The translations under genes were made by a program, and so were the position numbers. The notes beneath the pieces are model-generated. The model ran no database searches. It was not told where the DNA came from and saw only the letters and a list, made by a program, of their open reading frames with translations. Positions 1-11,564 of a stretch of DNA of 64,000 nucleotides are shown in pieces; within the stretch, counting starts at the first letter, position 1; each line of letters starts with the position of its first letter. Source of the stretch: Ferrovibrio sp. MS7 (GTDB lineage Bacteria; Pseudomonadota; Alphaproteobacteria; Ferrovibrionales; Ferrovibrionaceae). The DNA is taken from assembly GCF_038404985.1 (NCBI RefSeq), contig NZ_JBBKBA010000002.1, positions 434,001 to 498,000 of the forward strand, written 5' to 3'.

Positions 1-769
1 GCGGCAAGCCCTTGGCGGCGCTTTCTGCTACCGAGCCATAAAGCGTGGTGAGGAAATCGCGGGTCAGTTTCAGGCCGTCGCCAACCTGATCGCGATGCAC
101 CAGCGCATCGCCGCGCCCCGGCACCAAGGCCGCCGGATTGAATTCGGCAATTGCATCAAGGGTTTTCGGCCAGTCGGCGAAATGCGCGTCGCCGCAATAG
201 CAGGCGGAATGGTACTCGACCAGATCGCCGGAAAACATCACGCCGGCATCGGGTACCCAGGCAACGATATCGCCTGCTGTATGGCCGCGCCCGAGATGCA
301 TCAGGTCAACACGGCGGCGACCGAGATAGATGCTCATCTTGCGCGGAAAGGTCATGGTCGGCCAGGTCAGGCCGGGAATGCTCTCGGCGGATCGGAACAG
401 GCGTGGGAAGCGGCCATATTCGGAATCCCAATCCTCCTGGCCGCGCTCGACAATCAGGCCGCGCGTGGCATCCGAAGCGATCACCTGCTCGGCGCCATAG
501 GCAGACGCACCCAGCACGCGCACAGCATGGTAATGCGACAGCACCACATACTTGATCGGCTTATCGGTAACGCCACGGATATACTCGATCACGCTGGCGG
601 CCATTGTCGGCGTTGCCTGGGCATCGATCACCATCACGCTATCATCGCCGACGATGACGCCGGTATTGGGGTCGCCCTGGGCGGTGAAGGCGTAGAGTCC
701 TTCGCCAAGCTGGGTGAAGGAAACGACCTTTTCCTCCAGGTCGTTGGTCGACGCGAATCCCTTGGCCAT
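1..769 (-). CDS. MBL-fold metallo-hydrolase, 3' end beyond the window
   Basis: Read on the minus strand from ATG at 769, 256 codons are open to the window edge, so the C-terminus is missing. The protein has the metallo-beta-lactamase layout: a beta strand ending VMVIDAQ (residues 45-51), then SHYHAVR (78-84), GHTAGD (162-167) and FSGD (179-182). The canonical HxHxDH is altered: H79 and H81 are kept, but the Asp-His of the second metal site is V83-R84. The final metal His, normally in a PGHG loop, is Arg (PGRG, R219). H163 and D182 remain. One metal site may therefore persist while the other is lost. It lies 72 bp downstream of the hybrid kinase on the same strand. The substrate cannot be predicted. 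The fold is certain, the activity open. Confidence 0.85.
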   Translation of the reverse strand, partial: MAKGFASTNDLEEKVVSFTQLGEGLYAFTAQGDPNTGVIVGDDSVMVIDAQATPTMAASVIEYIRGVTDKPIKYVVLSHYHAVRVLGASAYGAEQVIASDATRGLIVERGQEDWDSEYGRFPRLFRSAESIPGLTWPTMTFPRKMSIYLGRRRVDLMHLGRGHTAGDIVAWVPDAGVMFSGDLVEYHSACYCGDAHFADWPKTLDAIAEFNPAALVPGRGDALVHRDQVGDGLKLTRDFLTTLYGSVAESAAKGLP

Positions 770-841
770 GCTGTTCCTCCCGGCGGATTTTTATTCTCTA
801 CCGGGCAGGATAACCGCAGGCAGCGGCGCGAGGAAGGCGGA

Positions 842-2866
842 TCAGCGGGCGGCGCCGGTGAGCTTCAGCTTGTCGGCCAGGGCGCCAAGCGCCTTGGCGG
901 CGGCCGGCGTGAGGTCGGCCCCCAGGCTCGGTGCCGCAGCCCGGGCCACCGCCGCCGGTCGACGGTGCAGGGCCTGATCCATGGCCTGAATCAGCAGCGG
1001 CAGGTCAATCGGCTTGGTGATGTAGCCATCCATGCCGGCGGCAAGGCAGCGTTCGCGGTCGCCCGCCAGCGCATTGGCGGTGATGGCGATGATCGGCACC
1101 GAGGCATAGGGTTCCGCCATGGCACGTATGGTGCGGCTGGCCGCCATGCCGTCCATTTCAGGCATCTGCATGTCCATCAGCACGATATCGAAACGATCCT
1201 GGCGCAGCCGTGCGCAGGCTTCCAGGCCATTGTCGGCAATCGCGACCTGATGACCAAGTTCATGCAGCATGGTTGAGAGGATCAGTTGGTTGGTCGGGTT
1301 GTCCTCCGCCACCAGGATGCGCAGGGCAGCGCCGCGCCGCGCCATCTCCACCAGCGGCTGTGTCGAAGGCTGCGCCGGCGCAGCGGCACCGGCATGGATC
1401 GGCAGGCTGAAGCGGAACACACTGCCCTGGCCCAATTCGCTCTCCACCGTGATCTCGCCTTGCATCAGCGCGGCAAGCTGGCCACAGATGGCAAGGCCCA
1501 AGCCAGTACCGCCATAGCGCCGGGTGATCGAACGGTCGCCTTGGGTGAAATGCCGGAACAGCAGCGGGCGGACTTCCGGCGCGATGCCGATGCCAGAATC
1601 GGCGACGCTGAATTGCAGCTTGCCGCTGGCGGGGTCCAGCCCGGCTTCCAGCCGCACCCAGCCGCGCTCCGTGAACTTGATGGCATTGCCCAGCAGGTTC
1701 AGCAGCACCTGGCGCAGCCGGCCAGGGTCACCCCGCAATATCGCCGGCAATTCCGGCGCCACCTTCCAGTCGAGTTGCAGGCCCTTCTCGGCGACGCGGC
1801 TCCGCAGCGATGCCGCCAGGCCTTCGACAAGGCGACGGAGATCGAAATCGACTTCCTCCAACTCGACGCGGCCGGCCTCGAGCTTGGAAAAATCCAGGAT
1901 ATCGTTCAGCAGATGCAGCAAATGCTCGGCCGAACCACGCGCGGTATCCAGCAGATCGCGGTCGCGCGGCGCCAGGGTAACGCGGTCGAGCAGGCCGATG
2001 GCACCCAGCACGCCATTCAGCGGCGTGCGGATTTCATGGCTCATCACGGCCAGGAATTCAGACTTGGCAGTGGCCTCGGCCTCGGCCCGGCTGCGTTCGG
2101 CCAGCAGCCGATGCGCCTCGGTCATGTCGGTCCAGACCGCTGTGAGCCCGCCATCGCGGGTCGGCGTCATCTCCAACTGCACCACCCGGCCGCCGCGCAT
2201 GTTGATCAGCAGCGGCTGATACGGGCCGGGATCGGCCGGCCAGGAACGCGCGGCAAGCTGGCGCAGGATGTCGCGGTCCTCGCTCGCCTCGGTCTCAGCC
2301 GAGAGATGCCGCAGATGATCGGCAAAGCCGGAATCGGGACGGAACCGGCTGATCAGGGCGGGAAAGAAACTGCTGGCGCGGTTATTGGCAAAACGGAAGC
2401 GGCCCTCCTGGTCGTAGCAGAGCAAGGCCTGCTGCAGGGTGGACAACGCCTCGATCACCGAACTTTCGGAATGCAGCACCTCGGCGGTGACATCGGCCCA
2501 GGTCTTCACCATGCCGCCATCGTCGAAGCGGTTGACCTGGGAGCGCAACCAGCGGCCATCGAGTTTCTGGAAATCCAGCGGCCCGCTCTGGGTGCGGTGG
2601 CGCATCACGGAAGTAGCGATCATGTCCTCCAACTGCTGCGGGCTGGTGGCATGGCTGTGATTGGTGGTGAAATAGTGGCGCAGATTGTCCATGTAGGGCC
2701 AGCCGGCATGGACAATGCCGATATGCTCGGGGAAAAACCGCAGATACGCTTGATTCCAAAGCTGCAACCGCTCGGCAGCGTCGATGTAGCAGGCAGCGAT
2801 GCCGTGGGTATCGAGCTGGGCAAGGACGAGGCCGATGGCCTGCGTGTCGGGCGCGGATTGCGACAT
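842..2866 (-). CDS. hybrid sensor histidine kinase/response regulator
   Basis: 674 residues with no clear transmembrane segment, so probably a cytosolic sensor. Two PAS-like regions (about 10-130 and 135-255) precede the dimerisation/phosphoacceptor domain with the H-box MSHEIRTPLNG (H277). The ATPase domain shows the N-box NLLGNAIKF (about 390-398), DSGIGI (423-428) and GGTGLGLAI (452-460). A C-terminal receiver domain (about 515-635) has the acidic pair ED (521-522), phosphoacceptor D565 in LMDMQMP and K618 in TKP. Phosphate would pass from His to the attached receiver. There is no HPt domain and no adjacent regulator gene, so the output partner is unknown. It is divergent from the MacAB-type exporter operon, but a regulatory link is only inference from position. 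Confidence 0.95.
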   Translation of the reverse strand: MSQSAPDTQAIGLVLAQLDTHGIAACYIDAAERLQLWNQAYLRFFPEHIGIVHAGWPYMDNLRHYFTTNHSHATSPQQLEDMIATSVMRHRTQSGPLDFQKLDGRWLRSQVNRFDDGGMVKTWADVTAEVLHSESSVIEALSTLQQALLCYDQEGRFRFANNRASSFFPALISRFRPDSGFADHLRHLSAETEASEDRDILRQLAARSWPADPGPYQPLLINMRGGRVVQLEMTPTRDGGLTAVWTDMTEAHRLLAERSRAEAEATAKSEFLAVMSHEIRTPLNGVLGAIGLLDRVTLAPRDRDLLDTARGSAEHLLHLLNDILDFSKLEAGRVELEEVDFDLRRLVEGLAASLRSRVAEKGLQLDWKVAPELPAILRGDPGRLRQVLLNLLGNAIKFTERGWVRLEAGLDPASGKLQFSVADSGIGIAPEVRPLLFRHFTQGDRSITRRYGGTGLGLAICGQLAALMQGEITVESELGQGSVFRFSLPIHAGAAAPAQPSTQPLVEMARRGAALRILVAEDNPTNQLILSTMLHELGHQVAIADNGLEACARLRQDRFDIVLMDMQMPEMDGMAASRTIRAMAEPYASVPIIAITANALAGDRERCLAAGMDGYITKPIDLPLLIQAMDQALHRRPAAVARAAAPSLGADLTPAAAKALGALADKLKLTGAAR

Positions 2867-3077
2867 ACCTCAGCGTAGGCGGGAGGGGTATAGGAAAGCC
2901 AATTACTTATCGCTAAGACCCGAAATGCATGAAAATGCAACTTCCGTGGCGGGGCTTGTTCTACCTGTCACTGTCATCATCTGTTACATGAAAAGCCCCG
3001 CTACAGCCGTAGGATTGGCAGCCGGACGGCGTGATAAACTATGATGCTCAACCACCTCCCCAGTAAGCTTATGTAGA

Positions 3078-4225
3078 ATGCCCATGTCTCGCACCGTCAA
3101 ATACCTCGCTACCATAGTCCTGCTGGCCGGCGTTGCCGGTGGCGGCTGGTGGTATTGGCAGGCCCGCGCCAATACGGCAGCCCCGCCCCGCACCCAGACC
3201 GTGGCGCTCGGCCTGGTGGAAGACACCGTTTCAGCGGTGGGCACCCTGCAGCCGCTGAATTATGTCGATGTCGGCACCCAGGTTTCCGGCCAGCTCCGCC
3301 AGATCCTGGTCGATTTCGGCGCCCGGGTGGAAAAAGGCCAGTTGCTCGCCCAGATCGACCCCACCGTCTATGAGGCGCGGGTCAGTGCCGACCAGGCACA
3401 ACTGCTCAATCTCAAGGCCCAGATCGCCGAGAAGAGTGTGCAGCAGAAACTGGCGCAGAAGCAGTTCGAGCGCCAGCGCCGCCTGCTTGCCGACCGCGCC
3501 ACCAGCGAGGACAGCTTCGATACCGCGGAAGCCAACCTGAAAGCGATCACGGCGCAGATCGACGCCCTGAATGCCCAGGTGCAGCAGACCGAGTCGACGC
3601 TCAAGGGCGACCTCGCCAACCTGAGCTATACCAAGATCTACGCACCGATGACCGGCACGGTGATCGACGTGACCGCGCGCCAGGGCCAGACCCTGAATGC
3701 CAATCAGCAGGCGCCGATTATCCTGCGCATCGCCGACCTGGATACGATGACAGTGCAGACCCAGGTATCGGAAGCCGATGTCTCGCGCCTGAAAATCGGC
3801 ATGCCTGCCTATTTCACCACGCTGGGCCAGCCCAACCGCCGCCGCACCGGTACGCTGCGCCAGATTCTGCCCACGCCCCAGGTGGTGAACAACGTGGTGC
3901 TTTATTCAGCCTTGTTCGACGTGCCGAATCCGGGCCAGGACCTGCTGCCGCAGATGAGCGCCCAGGTCTTCTTCATCGTCGCCCATGCCGAGAATGTGCC
4001 CGTGGTGCCGCTGGCCGCTTTGCGCCAGATGCCGGGCAGCCGCAACCGCTATACCGCCCGGGTGATGGAAAACGGCCAGCCAGTGGAGCGCAGCGTCGAG
4101 ATCGGCGCCAACAACCGGGTGATGACGGAAATCCGCTCCGGCCTTAAAGCCGGCGATGAACTGGTGCTCGACCAGCCGCGCGGCGCCAGCGCCCCCGGGG
4201 GCAGCTTCGCCAGGACACCCCGCCT

Positions 4226-4229
<4 letters not shown>
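3078..4229 (+). CDS. macA: MacA-like periplasmic adaptor of a tripartite ABC exporter
   Basis: 383 residues of the HlyD/MacA membrane-fusion family. One N-terminal membrane anchor (about residues 6-26) is followed by the first lipoyl half (VGTQVSGQL, about 66-74), a long alpha-hairpin coiled coil (about 95-175, rich in Ala, Gln and Lys), the second lipoyl half ([11 protein letters not shown]), and beta-barrel and membrane-proximal domains. It would bridge the inner-membrane ABC transporter to the outer-membrane channel. Its stop overlaps the macB start in an ATGA, and macB overlaps the NodT gene the same way, so the three are translationally coupled. Substrates of MacAB-type pumps include macrolides, peptides and lipids. 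None can be chosen here. Confidence 0.92.
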
Positions 4230-6204
<1,975 letters not shown>

Positions 6205-6208
<4 letters not shown>

Positions 6209-7635
6209 CCCAGATGACCAAGCTTTCCCGCCGCGCCCCGATGGCCGCGCTGCTTGTAGCCTCCCTTGCTCTCGCCGGCTGCGATATCGGCGACCCGTTC
6301 GTGAAACCGCAGACCGCCGCGCCTGCCGCCTGGGATGCCGGCAATGCCGGCGCCGGGCTGTGGCCCGACACCACCTGGTGGCGCGATTTCGGCAGCAGCG
6401 AACTCGATGGCCTGATGAGTGCCGCCGAAACCGGCAACCGCGACCTCGGCGCCGCCATGGCCCGTATCCGCCAGGCCGAAGCTTCTGCGAAGATTGCCGG
6501 CGCCGCCCTGCTGCCGACACTGGGAGCCGATGGCGGCGCCAGCCGCTCCTGGTCGCCGTCGTCCTCGACCTCTTCCGGCAGCACGCAGCGCGCCAGTTCG
6601 GGCCGCATCGTGCGCAATACCTTTGATACCGGGCTGACCGCCGGTTACCAGGTCGACCTGTTCGGCGGCAACCGTGCTGCCTCGGATACCGCCCTGGCGC
6701 GGCTGCAATCCAGCCGCTACGACCGCGAAACCGTGATGCTGACCCTGCATGCCGATCTCGCCGCCAGCTATTTTCAACTGCTTTCGCTGCGCGACCGTAT
6801 CCGCCTGGCGGAAGACACGCTGCAGAATGCCCAGGACGTGCTGAATGTGCTGGAGCGCCAGCGCCAGCTTGGCGCTGCCTCCGACCTGGAAGTGGCACAG
6901 CAGCGCAACAGCGTGGCGACCCAGCGCGCCACCATTCCGGTGCTGCGCCAGAGCGAGCGCGAGACCCTGACCGCGCTGGCGCTGCTGCTCGGCCGCGCAC
7001 CGCAGGGCTTCAGCGTCACGGCGCAATCGCTGGACGACCTGCGGCTGCCGGGCGTGAAGGCCGGCCTGCCTTCTACCCTGCTGGCCCGCCGCCCCGATAT
7101 CCGCAAGGCCGAAACCGACCTGCTGGCCGCCAACCGGGATATTGCCGTGGCCGAGGCGGCAAGGCTGCCAAGCCTGGCCCTCACGGCTTCCGGCGGCCTG
7201 CAAAGCACAGCCCTGCATACCCTGCTGCAGCCGCAAAGCGCGCTCTATTCGCTGGCCGCCTCGATCACCGCGCCGCTCTTCGAGGGTGGCAGGCTGGAGG
7301 GCCAGGAAGAATTGAACCGCGCCCGCTTTGCCGAACTGGCGGAAACCTATGCCAAGGCCGCCGTCACCGCTTTCGGCGATGTGGAAGACGCATTGACCGG
7401 CACCGCCAACGCGGCGCAGCGCCAGGGCTATGCCCGCGAAGCCTATGATCAGGCGCGCGAAGCCTACCGCATCGTGGAAGCGCGCTACCGCGCCGGCACC
7501 GTGCCGTTCCTGAACCTGCTGGATGCCCAGCGCACCGTGTTCCAGGCCAACGATGCCCTGGCGCAGGCGATGCTGGCCCGCTTCACCGCCCTGGTCGATC
7601 TCTACAAATCACTCGGCGGCGGCTGGAGCGAATAG
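6205..7635 (+). CDS. NodT-family outer-membrane efflux lipoprotein
   Basis: 476 residues. A signal peptide ends in the lipobox LALAGC with acylated C26. The rest is two repeats of the TolC/OEP family: an early [13 protein letters not shown] motif, then long helices. The phrase [16 protein letters not shown] (about 290-305) is typical of NodT/OprM proteins, and a second repeat ends near the C-terminus with the [13 protein letters not shown] motif. It forms the outer-membrane duct of the pump encoded by the two genes upstream and is coupled to macB through an ATGA overlap. Its stop lies one base from the end of the convergent permease gene. NodT channels occur with both RND and ABC pumps; the operon here points to the MacAB type. 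Confidence 0.93.
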
Positions 7636-7636
7636 C

Positions 7637-8395
7637 TCACCACAGCGCCTTCAGCACCAGATAAGCACCGAGCAGCAGCAGGCCGCTGAAGAACCAGCGG
7701 CGGAAGCTGGTGGCCGAGATGCGGTTGCGCAAGGCCTGGCCGATCAGCATGCCGCCCAAGGCCGGCACCAGGGCGAGCAGCGAGGAACCGGCAATGGCAG
7801 TGGCGAACAGGCCGTTGCCAAACAGCGCCAATGCCAAAGCCACCGTGGAAACCAGGAAGGACAGGCCGAGCGCCTGCACCAGATCGTCCTTCTCCAGCTT
7901 CAAGGCCTGCAGATAGGGCACGGCGGGAATGACAAAGACCCCGGTGAGGATCGTCACCACGCCGGTGGCGAAGCCGACCAACGGGCCCATCCAGGCTTCC
8001 TGTTCGGGCTTGAGCGGCCATTGCTTCGCCGCCAGTCCAAGTCCGGCATAGAGCGCCAGCGCCACACCCAGCAAGGCCGTGGCCCAGGCATAGGCACCAA
8101 GCGGAAAGAACTGCGCGCCGGCCAGGGTGCCGAGCAATACACCGAGCATCATCGGCCAGAGCCGCGCCACCAGCGCCCGCACGCTCGGCCCGGCGAGCAA
8201 CTGCCACACATTGGTGACCAGGTTAGGCACCACCAGCAAGGCCGCCGCTTCCACCGGGGCCATGATCAGGCCGAGCAGCCCGACCGAGATGGTGGGCAAG
8301 CCTAAGCCGATCACGCCTTTGACGAAACCGGCCAGCAATAGCACCAGGGCGGTGAAAATCAGCAAAGAAGGAGAATCAACGGCAAACAACGACAT
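7637..8395 (-). CDS. TauE/SafE-family sulfite/anion permease
   Basis: 252 residues from the ATG at 8395, nearly all hydrophobic, with about eight membrane helices in two halves, as in the TauE/SafE (DUF81) family. The N-terminal half carries GFVKGVIGLGLPTISVGLLG (about 22-41), the usual family signature, and the second half repeats it as FATGVVTILTGVFVIPAVPYLQ. Family members export sulfite, sulfoacetate or related anions, but many are uncharacterised. A longer reading frame continues upstream into the antisense of fumC and is not credible. The start chosen leaves a 97-bp divergent space to fumC. It is convergent with the NodT gene. Nothing nearby suggests a particular substrate. Confidence 0.85.
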   Translation of the reverse strand: MSLFAVDSPSLLIFTALVLLLAGFVKGVIGLGLPTISVGLLGLIMAPVEAAALLVVPNLVTNVWQLLAGPSVRALVARLWPMMLGVLLGTLAGAQFFPLGAYAWATALLGVALALYAGLGLAAKQWPLKPEQEAWMGPLVGFATGVVTILTGVFVIPAVPYLQALKLEKDDLVQALGLSFLVSTVALALALFGNGLFATAIAGSSLLALVPALGGMLIGQALRNRISATSFRRWFFSGLLLLGAYLVLKALW

Positions 8396-8492
8396 CGGCA
8401 ACAATTCCACGCTAGAATGGGGCGACCGGCGCAATGTAGCAGAGGACGCGGCCCGATATTTCGCTCCGCGTCGAAGCATTCGAGGATACAGC

Positions 8493-9887
8493 ATGACCGA
8501 GACCCGCCAGGAACGCGATGCCTTCGGCAGCGTCGCCGTGCCCGCCGACAAATACTGGGGCGCCCAGACCCAGCGCGCGCTGCAGCTTTTCCGCATCGGC
8601 GACGAGCAATTGCCGCCGGCCCTGGTGCATGCCATCGGGCTGCAGAAGCTGGCTGCCGCGCGCGCCAATGCCCGGCTTGGCGAATTGCCGCCCGACCTGG
8701 TGGCGCCAATCGAGCAGGCAGCGCGCGAAGTCTGGGAGGGCAAGTTCGACGCGCATTTCCCGCTGCCGGTGTGGCAGATCGGCTCCGGCACCGCCACCAA
8801 CATGAATGCCAATGAGGTAATCGCCAACCGCGCCAATGAATTGCTCGGCCAGCCGCTGGCGACCAAGAAGCCGGTGCATCCGAATGACCATGTCAATCGC
8901 GGCCAGTCGTCGAACGACACCTTCCCCACCGTGATGCACATTGTCACCGTGCTGGAACTGGTCGGGCGGCTGAAGCCCGCGCTCGCCAGCCTGCAGAGCC
9001 AGCTCAGCATCAAGGCAGCGGCCTGGGCCGATATCGTGAAAATCGCCCGCACCCATCTGCAGGATGCGACGCCGATGACCTTGGGCCAGGGTTTTGGCGC
9101 CATGGCACGGCAGATCGAACTCGGCCAGGCGCGGCTGAACGATACCCTGCCGCGGCTTTATGCCTTGGCCCAGGGCGGCACGGCGGTGGGCACCGGGCTG
9201 AATGCCAAGGCCGGCTTCGACGTGGCCTTCGCCGAGGAACTGGCGACCTTAAGCGGCCAGCCCTTCCGCGCCAACCCGGACAAGTTCGAGGGCATGGGCG
9301 CGCATGACGCCCTGGTGGAAGCCAGCGGCATGCTCAACACGCTCGCGGTCTCGCTGGCCAAGATCGCCAACGACATCCGCTTCCTCGGTTCCGGCCCGCG
9401 CGCCGGCCTGGCGGAATTGCTGCTGCCGCATGATGGCCTCACGTCATCGATCATGCCGGGCAAGCGCAACCCGACGCTGGCGGAAGCGACGCTACAGGTC
9501 TGCTATCAGGTGATGGGCAACCACGTGACTGTGACCCATGCAGCGGCGGCCGGGCATTTCGAACTCAACGTCGCCAAGCCGGTGATCGTGCACAACATCC
9601 TGCGCTCCATCGCGCTGCTGGCCGACGCGGCGAAGCTGTTCGGCGACGACATGGTGGCCGGCATCGAGCCGAATACCGCCACGCTCAGCCGCAATGTCGA
9701 GCATTCCATCATGCTCGCCACCGCGCTCAACCCGCATCTCGGCTATGACCGCGTGGCGCAGATCGTCAACAAATCCTTCGCCGAGAATATCAGCCCGAAA
9801 CAAGCCGCCATCGCGCTCGGCCTGCTCAGCGCCGAGGAATATGACCGCCTCGCCGACCCACGCAGCATGATCGGGCCGAGGCCGTAG
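8493..9887 (+). CDS. fumC: class II fumarate hydratase
   Basis: 464 residues from the ATG at 8493; the open frame extends further upstream but that part is unlike fumarases. The protein begins with the class II pattern RDAFGSVAVPADKYWGAQTQ and contains GSGTATNMNANEV, the NRGQSSND substrate loop, THLQDATPMTLGQ (catalytic-base region) and the mobile loop TSSIMPGKRNP (317-327) with the S318-S319 pair that activates the substrate. It interconverts fumarate and malate in the TCA cycle as a homotetramer without an iron-sulfur cluster. It is the last clearly core-chromosome gene before the island junction at the tRNA-Arg fragment 21 bp downstream. Confidence 0.97.
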   Translation: MTETRQERDAFGSVAVPADKYWGAQTQRALQLFRIGDEQLPPALVHAIGLQKLAAARANARLGELPPDLVAPIEQAAREVWEGKFDAHFPLPVWQIGSGTATNMNANEVIANRANELLGQPLATKKPVHPNDHVNRGQSSNDTFPTVMHIVTVLELVGRLKPALASLQSQLSIKAAAWADIVKIARTHLQDATPMTLGQGFGAMARQIELGQARLNDTLPRLYALAQGGTAVGTGLNAKAGFDVAFAEELATLSGQPFRANPDKFEGMGAHDALVEASGMLNTLAVSLAKIANDIRFLGSGPRAGLAELLLPHDGLTSSIMPGKRNPTLAEATLQVCYQVMGNHVTVTHAAAAGHFELNVAKPVIVHNILRSIALLADAAKLFGDDMVAGIEPNTATLSRNVEHSIMLATALNPHLGYDRVAQIVNKSFAENISPKQAAIALGLLSAEEYDRLADPRSMIGPRP

Positions 9888-9907
9888 ACGAATTTTTCAA
9901 GGGAAAT

Positions 9908-9952
9908 TGGCGCACCCGACAAGATTCGAACTTGTGACCTCTGCCTTCGGAG
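9908..9952 (-). other. 3' fragment of tRNA-Arg(CCG); probable attachment site and left island edge
   Basis: On the minus strand this 45-nt stretch reads as the 3' part of a tRNA-Arg: it starts inside the anticodon arm (CTCCGAAGGC, anticodon CCG), continues with the variable region, a perfect T arm (ACAAG TTCGAAT CTTGT), an acceptor strand CGGGTGC, discriminator G and CCA. Nothing upstream on that strand (the Tca...aaaagg side) resembles the D arm or 5' acceptor strand, so the gene is not functional. Such 3' duplicates form when an integrase inserts an element into a tRNA gene. The intact tRNA-Arg is predicted beyond the right edge of this window. Confidence 0.75.
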
Positions 9953-10106
9953 CGTGAAAAGGCCATTTCTATTGAGTACCATCCCGTTCTATTTTTCCCA
10001 TTTTTCCAGCAAATATTCTCTGCGAATTTCTTCCATTCACCCTTGAATTCTCTGTCTCCCTGTAGCTAGGCTGTAGCTACGAAAGCAAGAGCAAGGGTCG
10101 TAATCG

Positions 10107-11393
10107 GTGCCAAAAGCCAAGATTACAAAGCGGGTCGTCGAGGCCCTTCAGCCAGGCCAAAACCTGTTCGATACAGAGATCAAGGGCTTTGGCGCTCGAC
10201 GGCAAAAGGACGCCATCACCTACTTTGTGAAAGCCACCGTAAAGGGCCAGCAGCAATGGATAACCATTGGTCGACATGGAGCGCCATTTACACCAGAGTT
10301 GGCACGTGGAGAGGCACTCAAACTGCTGGGCAGCATTGTTCAAGGTGTCGATCCTGGCCGGCTAAAACGCGACGAGCGCATGGCCTCTTCAGTCGCAGAC
10401 CTATGTGACCAGTATTATAAGGATGCCTTAGCCGGGAATATTCTGACCCGTGGCGGCTATGCCAAAAAGCAATCCACAATCTATGTGGATCGAGGCCGGA
10501 TTGAACGTCACATTAAACCACTGCTCGGCCGAAAAAAGGTCAAGGATATTACCCGCGCCGATATTCTGCGCTTCATGAATGACATTGCCGCAGGCAAAAC
10601 CCAGAAAGTTGAGAAAACCAAGCCACGCGGCAAGTCAGTTGTAAAGGGAGGGCGGGGAACGGCCACAAGGACTGTGGGCCTGCTTGGCGGTATTTTCCAG
10701 TATGCCGTGAAGCATGGAGTTCGTGCTGATAATCCTGTGCATGGTATTGAGCGCCATCGCGATAAGATTCGAGATCGACGCTTAACCCACGAGGAATTCA
10801 TTGCACTTGGCCGAGGGCTGAAGCTTGCCGAGTTGCAAAGAGTAAATCCGCAAGGGATTGCTGTTATACAAGCACTTGCCCTGACTGGCTGCCGTAAAAG
10901 CGAGATTCATACTCTCCGCTGGCCTTTTCTCGATATTGATGGTGGTTCTGTACGCTTTCCAGACACTAAAAGCGGCAAGAGCACTCGACCCATCGGCAAG
11001 GCTGCTTTGGAGCTTTTTCAAGATCAACCAAGAGCGGCAAACACTGATGCGGTCTTTCCGGGTGAGCGCGGACGATTTTACGATGGCACCCCAAAAATCA
11101 TGGACACGGTTCGAGCAGCCGCAGGACTTACAGATAAAGATGAGGACGGATACTACAATGTGACACTCCATACTTTGCGCCATTCATTTGCGTCACTTGC
11201 CAATGAGCTTGGCTACACTGAAGCCACTATTGCTACCATGCTGGGGCATAGACTCGGCACGATCACCAGCAGATACATTCATCATTTAGATTCAGCGCTT
11301 ATTGCCGCAGCAGACAGAGTTGCAGCCCATATATCGGGATACTTGAGTTTGGGTGCATTTCTGGCCGTATCAGATACAAAGAACTGCGAGTAG
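10107..11393 (+). CDS. int: tyrosine-type site-specific integrase, P4 type
   Basis: 428 residues from a GTG at 10107. The N-terminus (about 5-90) is the DUF4102 arm-binding fold (LFDTEIKGFGARRQKDAITYF... GRHGAPFTPELAR), followed by a core-binding SAM-like domain (about 95-200) and the catalytic domain with R263 (TGCRKSEI), K288, H355-x-x-R358 (HTLRHSF), H381 (MLGHRLG) and nucleophile Y390 (SRYIHH). All active-site residues are present. It begins 155 bp from the tRNA-Arg 3' fragment and is visibly richer in A/T codons than fumC, consistent with arrival by transfer. It probably catalysed insertion of at least part of the island. The last ~15 residues are poorly conserved in character and lead into a tRNA-Gly-like sequence just after the stop. 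Confidence 0.95.
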   Translation: MPKAKITKRVVEALQPGQNLFDTEIKGFGARRQKDAITYFVKATVKGQQQWITIGRHGAPFTPELARGEALKLLGSIVQGVDPGRLKRDERMASSVADLCDQYYKDALAGNILTRGGYAKKQSTIYVDRGRIERHIKPLLGRKKVKDITRADILRFMNDIAAGKTQKVEKTKPRGKSVVKGGRGTATRTVGLLGGIFQYAVKHGVRADNPVHGIERHRDKIRDRRLTHEEFIALGRGLKLAELQRVNPQGIAVIQALALTGCRKSEIHTLRWPFLDIDGGSVRFPDTKSGKSTRPIGKAALELFQDQPRAANTDAVFPGERGRFYDGTPKIMDTVRAAAGLTDKDEDGYYNVTLHTLRHSFASLANELGYTEATIATMLGHRLGTITSRYIHHLDSALIAAADRVAAHISGYLSLGAFLAVSDTKNCE

Positions 11394-11395
11394 CC

Positions 11396-11437
11396 CCCCA
11401 AGCTTTGAAGCGGGCTTGATTACCCTCACCCGCCCCA
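11396..11437 (+). other. degenerate tRNA-Gly-like 3' fragment, possible old att site
   Basis: Immediately after the integrase stop, the sequence CCAAGCTT...CTCACCCGC..CCAA lines up by eye with the tRNA-Gly(CCC) 3' fragment at 55382-55427 on the same strand, with roughly four of five bases matching and one gap. The T-arm pairing is damaged here. It could be a decayed attachment site defining the left edge of a formerly 44-kb segment, or chance plus low complexity. Only the joint presence with the better fragment makes it worth noting. Confidence 0.4.
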
Positions 11438-11564
11438 AGGCAATCATATACTTATTGTGCTTGGGTGATTTCACTCCGGCACTCTGGCCAGCCGAGGCGG
11501 GCCAAGTGCGCCCCCCCTCAGTTCGATCGGAGTTGTTATGGATACTGGCGATCCCAGCCTAATC

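Noticed and set aside
95-1276. Plus-strand ORF across the MBL and kinase genes
   Set aside because: Runs antisense through two recognisable minus-strand genes.
1286-2878. Long plus-strand ORF of 530 codons
   Set aside because: Exact antisense of the histidine kinase; composition (His, Gln, Arg-rich) is typical of shadow frames and no motif is present.
8127-8492. N-terminal extension of fumC
   Set aside because: Overlaps the divergent permease gene antisense and is unlike fumarases; the ATG at 8493 gives the standard length.
8396-9103. N-terminal extension of the TauE/SafE permease
   Set aside because: Antisense to fumC; the family starts at the ATG at 8395.
9908-9952. Functional tRNA-Arg gene
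   Set aside because: Only the 3' part exists; no D arm or 5' acceptor strand upstream.
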